Assembly (NCBI GenBank): GCA_036005125.1
Contig: DASYQV010000314.1
Span: forward strand, 1-7,405
DNA from: DASYQV01 sp036005125
GTDB taxonomy: Bacteria; Acidobacteriota; Vicinamibacteria; Vicinamibacterales; UBA2999
Length of the DNA stretch: 7,405 nt
Reading direction: 5' to 3'
A program made the position numbers and the translations under genes. The first letter of the stretch is position 1. Each line of letters starts with the position of its first letter. The notes under the pieces were generated by a model. It was given only the letters and a program-made list of their open reading frames with translations. It was not told the DNA's origin and ran no database searches. Below, piece by piece: positions 5,971-7,405 of the stretch.

Positions 5971-7113
5971 ATGACCTATCGATTGAGGAAGTGGTGCTGG
6001 CTGCTCGTCGGCGCGGTCGTGGTGTCATCCGTTCCGGCCCTTCTCGCGCAGGGACGCGCAGCGAGCTCGACGGCAAGCCGCTGGACGCCGCCGCGTACGT
6101 CATGGGGTCATCCCGACCTTCAGGGAATCTGGGACACTGCCGTGAACATTCCGATGGAACGGTCCCGGGAGCTCGGCGAGAAGGCGGTTCTGAGTGCCGA
6201 GGAGCTTGCCGCGCGGGAGGCGCAAGCGGCCAGGCGCCGCAAGAAGCTCGACGACACGCATCGCGCTGCCCAGGCCGGGCAGGCCGATGTCGGGACGCTC
6301 ACCGAGAGCGAGGTGGCGGGCATCGTTGCTCCAGCGCCGGAATTCGGTCCCCGCCTGCCAGCCAGCCGTCCGACGTATGCGCGCACGTCGCTCGTCATCG
6401 ATCCGCTGGACGGCCGGATTCCCTCGTTGACCCCGCAGGCACGCGCCAGGCTGGAGCAGCGCGAAGCGGCCCGGTACAACCGCGGCGAAGCGGATTCGTG
6501 GGTGGACCGCAACAGCTGGGAGCGGTGCATTACGCGCACGCTGCCGCTTGGCATGCTCAGCACGTACGCCTCCAATTACCAGATTCTTCAAACGCCGGAC
6601 TACTTCGTCGTTTTTGTCGAGATGATCCACGAGCCTCGCATCATCCCGCTCGACGGCCGGCCGCACCTCGCCGCGGGTCTCCGCCAGTGGCTGGGCGACT
6701 CGAGAGGCCACTGGGAAGGCGATACGCTGGTGGTCGAAACGACGAACTTCGTCGACAAGCTCGACGGCGGCGCGATCATGCCGAGCCATCCCCATATCGT
6801 GTTTACGCATCGGGGATCCGGGGAACACCTGCGGCTCGTGGAGCGCTTCACCCGGACCGACCAGCACACGATCGATTATCAATTCACGATTGTCGATCCC
6901 ACCACGTATACGAAACCGTGGACAGCGTCGGTACCGATGAGGAACGACGGCACGCCGCCCATGGTTTATGAATACGCCTGCCACGAGGGCAACCTGGCCA
7001 TGGTTCACCTGCTGAAGGGGGCGCGAGCCGATGAACGGAAGGCATTGGCAGCTGCCCGGAAGGAGTCACGCGAGCGGCTCGAGTCGGGGCAGCCTGGCGT
7101 GAGCCTCAGGTGA
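5971..7113 (+). CDS. Secreted protein of unknown function (PDLQG/HWEGDTLVV type)
   Basis: A 380-aa protein. The ATG at 5971 is chosen because GGAG lies seven nt upstream (5960-5963) and because it begins a clean Sec signal: MTYRLRKW, then a hydrophobic run to PALLAQ (residues 1-27). The frame is open from 5887 but the extra 28 residues would bury the signal. I recognise the set of motifs as a family common in Acidobacteriota proteomes without a known function: GHPDLQGIW (46-54), SLVIDPLDGRIPSLTP (140-155), RCITRTLP (185-192), EMIHEPRIIPLDGRPH (217-232), GDSRGHWEGDTLVVETTNF (242-260), LVERFTR (289-295) and YEYACHEGN (333-341). Two cysteines in the mature protein, C186 and C337, could pair. A charged, probably helical insert runs from about 75 to 105 (many A, E, R, K). 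It is transcribed away from the DUF1592 operon and ends without a clear terminator. No catalytic role can be assigned. Confidence 0.9.
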   Translation: MTYRLRKWCWLLVGAVVVSSVPALLAQGRAASSTASRWTPPRTSWGHPDLQGIWDTAVNIPMERSRELGEKAVLSAEELAAREAQAARRRKKLDDTHRAAQAGQADVGTLTESEVAGIVAPAPEFGPRLPASRPTYARTSLVIDPLDGRIPSLTPQARARLEQREAARYNRGEADSWVDRNSWERCITRTLPLGMLSTYASNYQILQTPDYFVVFVEMIHEPRIIPLDGRPHLAAGLRQWLGDSRGHWEGDTLVVETTNFVDKLDGGAIMPSHPHIVFTHRGSGEHLRLVERFTRTDQHTIDYQFTIVDPTTYTKPWTASVPMRNDGTPPMVYEYACHEGNLAMVHLLKGARADERKALAAARKESRERLESGQPGVSLR

Positions 7114-7123
7114 CGGCACGACG

Positions 7124-7145
7124 TTCATGATTCACGAATCATGAA
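7124..7145. repeat. 22-bp near-perfect palindrome downstream of the secreted-protein gene
   Basis: TTCATGATTC (7124-7133), two nt AC, then GAATCATGAA (7136-7145): ten base pairs of perfect symmetry starting 11 nt after the stop codon at 7113. As RNA it folds with nine pairs and a four-nt loop, but no U-run follows, so it is a poor intrinsic terminator. As DNA it has the form of a dimeric regulator's operator. Being AT-rich in a GC-rich setting makes chance less likely. Confidence 0.6.
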
Positions 7146-7167
7146 TAATCCCGCCCAGTGTAATCAC

Positions 7168-7239
7168 CCGTAGCCGCGCGATGGAGCCGACGACGCGGAA
7201 CTGGCGCTCGCGCGTCGCGGCTCATCGCGAACGTTATGC
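7168..7239 (+). other. attC-like (59-base-element-like) recombination site, left core degenerate
   Basis: A 19-bp stem pairs 7177-7197 with 7211-7229, with two single-base bulges on the left arm (G7184, or its neighbour, and A7190) and a 13-nt loop. It reads like an attC: L'' TGGAGCCG (7182-7189), L' GCGGCTCA (7217-7224), eight nt, then R' GTTATGC (7233-7239). The extra A after AGCCG and the extra G in L'' match the places where attC sites carry extrahelical bases. The orientation, with GTT at the right end facing the next gene, suits gene-attC-gene order. Against it: the left core expected seven nt before L'' (RYYYAAC) is CCGTAGC (7168-7174), lacking AAC, and R' departs from GTTRRRY at one base. 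It could be a decayed attC or an unrelated hairpin. Confidence 0.45.
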
Positions 7240-7286
7240 CTCTCGTTCCCCTTTGGCCCAAAATCCCAACCGACGATAATTGATGA

Positions 7287-7405
7287 ATGACTGCGAGCCC
7301 TCTCACCCGGGAAGAAGCGGTCAGACGTCTCGTTGCGTCTGAGCCTGACATTCGGGCCCTGGGCGTTCAGCGGCTCGCGTTGTTCGGCTCGGTCTTGCGC
7401 GGTGA
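7287..7405 (+). CDS. MNT-type nucleotidyltransferase, N-terminal fragment (truncated by window edge)
   Basis: 39 full codons are present from the ATG at 7287; an in-frame TGA at 7284-7286 rules out an earlier start. The protein begins MTASPLTREEAVRRLVAS and reaches LALFGSVLRG at residues 30-39. The GSxxRG motif after a hydrophobic strand, at this distance from the N-terminus, is the first part of the active site of minimal nucleotidyltransferases (pol beta fold); the metal-binding DxD should follow just beyond the edge. Such small proteins are often antitoxins (MntA) paired with a HEPN (HepT) toxin, in which they AMPylate the toxin, though unpaired members exist. No partner is visible: the upstream gene is unrelated, so any partner must lie downstream. 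No strong ribosome site precedes the start. Its position just after the attC-like site would fit a gene cassette, which is inference. Confidence 0.75.
   Translation, partial: MTASPLTREEAVRRLVASEPDIRALGVQRLALFGSVLRG

Noticed and set aside
6100..7008. 302-codon minus-strand open frame opposite the secreted protein
   Set aside because: No ribosome site or motifs. The plus strand has a signal peptide and conserved family motifs.
7139..7351. Minus-strand 70-codon open frame at the right end
   Set aside because: It would run through the palindrome, the attC-like hairpin and the start of the nucleotidyltransferase; arginine-rich translation with no resemblance to a family.

Overview
The window is GC-rich, densely coding bacterial DNA. 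The gene content points to a soil-type Acidobacteriota, possibly Vicinamibacteria. The grounds are a DUF1592-type c-heme protein paired with a DUF1552 (HXXSHH) protein, next to an exported ankyrin protein and a secreted 'PDLQG...HWEGDTLVV' protein that I associate with that phylum. The taxonomic placement is inference; there is no rRNA or marker gene here.

Layout. A four-gene minus-strand run fills about 1-5783 (5' to 3', so right to left): (1) a 798-aa exported protein with two c-type heme motifs and the PSCyt1/DUF1587/DUF1595/DUF1592/DUF1588/DUF1585 domain order (5783-3387); (2) a 446-aa DUF1552 protein with a Tat-type signal (3397-2057), overlapping gene 1 by 11 nt; (3) a small cytochrome c'-like protein with a C-terminal CxxCH (1989-1546); (4) an exported ankyrin-repeat protein starting at 1472 and running off the left edge. 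A 24-position hairpin made of opposed 7-nt purine/pyrimidine repeats (1487-1554) lies between genes 3 and 4 and includes the stop codon of gene 3.

A divergent promoter region of about 190 bp (5784-5970) separates this run from a plus-strand gene for a 380-aa secreted protein of unknown function (5971-7113). The 173 bp after it hold a 22-bp palindrome and a 72-bp stem that closely resembles an integron attC site with a degenerate left core. The start of a MNT-type nucleotidyltransferase gene follows (7287 to the right edge, truncated).

How it may work together. All four minus-strand products carry export signals or plausible ones, and two of them together carry three CxxCH motifs. The simplest reading is a periplasmic or cell-surface redox assembly: DUF1592 and DUF1552 as a conserved pair, the cytochrome c'-like protein as electron carrier, the ankyrin protein as a binding scaffold. 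The substrate is unknown. The right end may be the edge of a gene-cassette (attC) region or another accessory segment.
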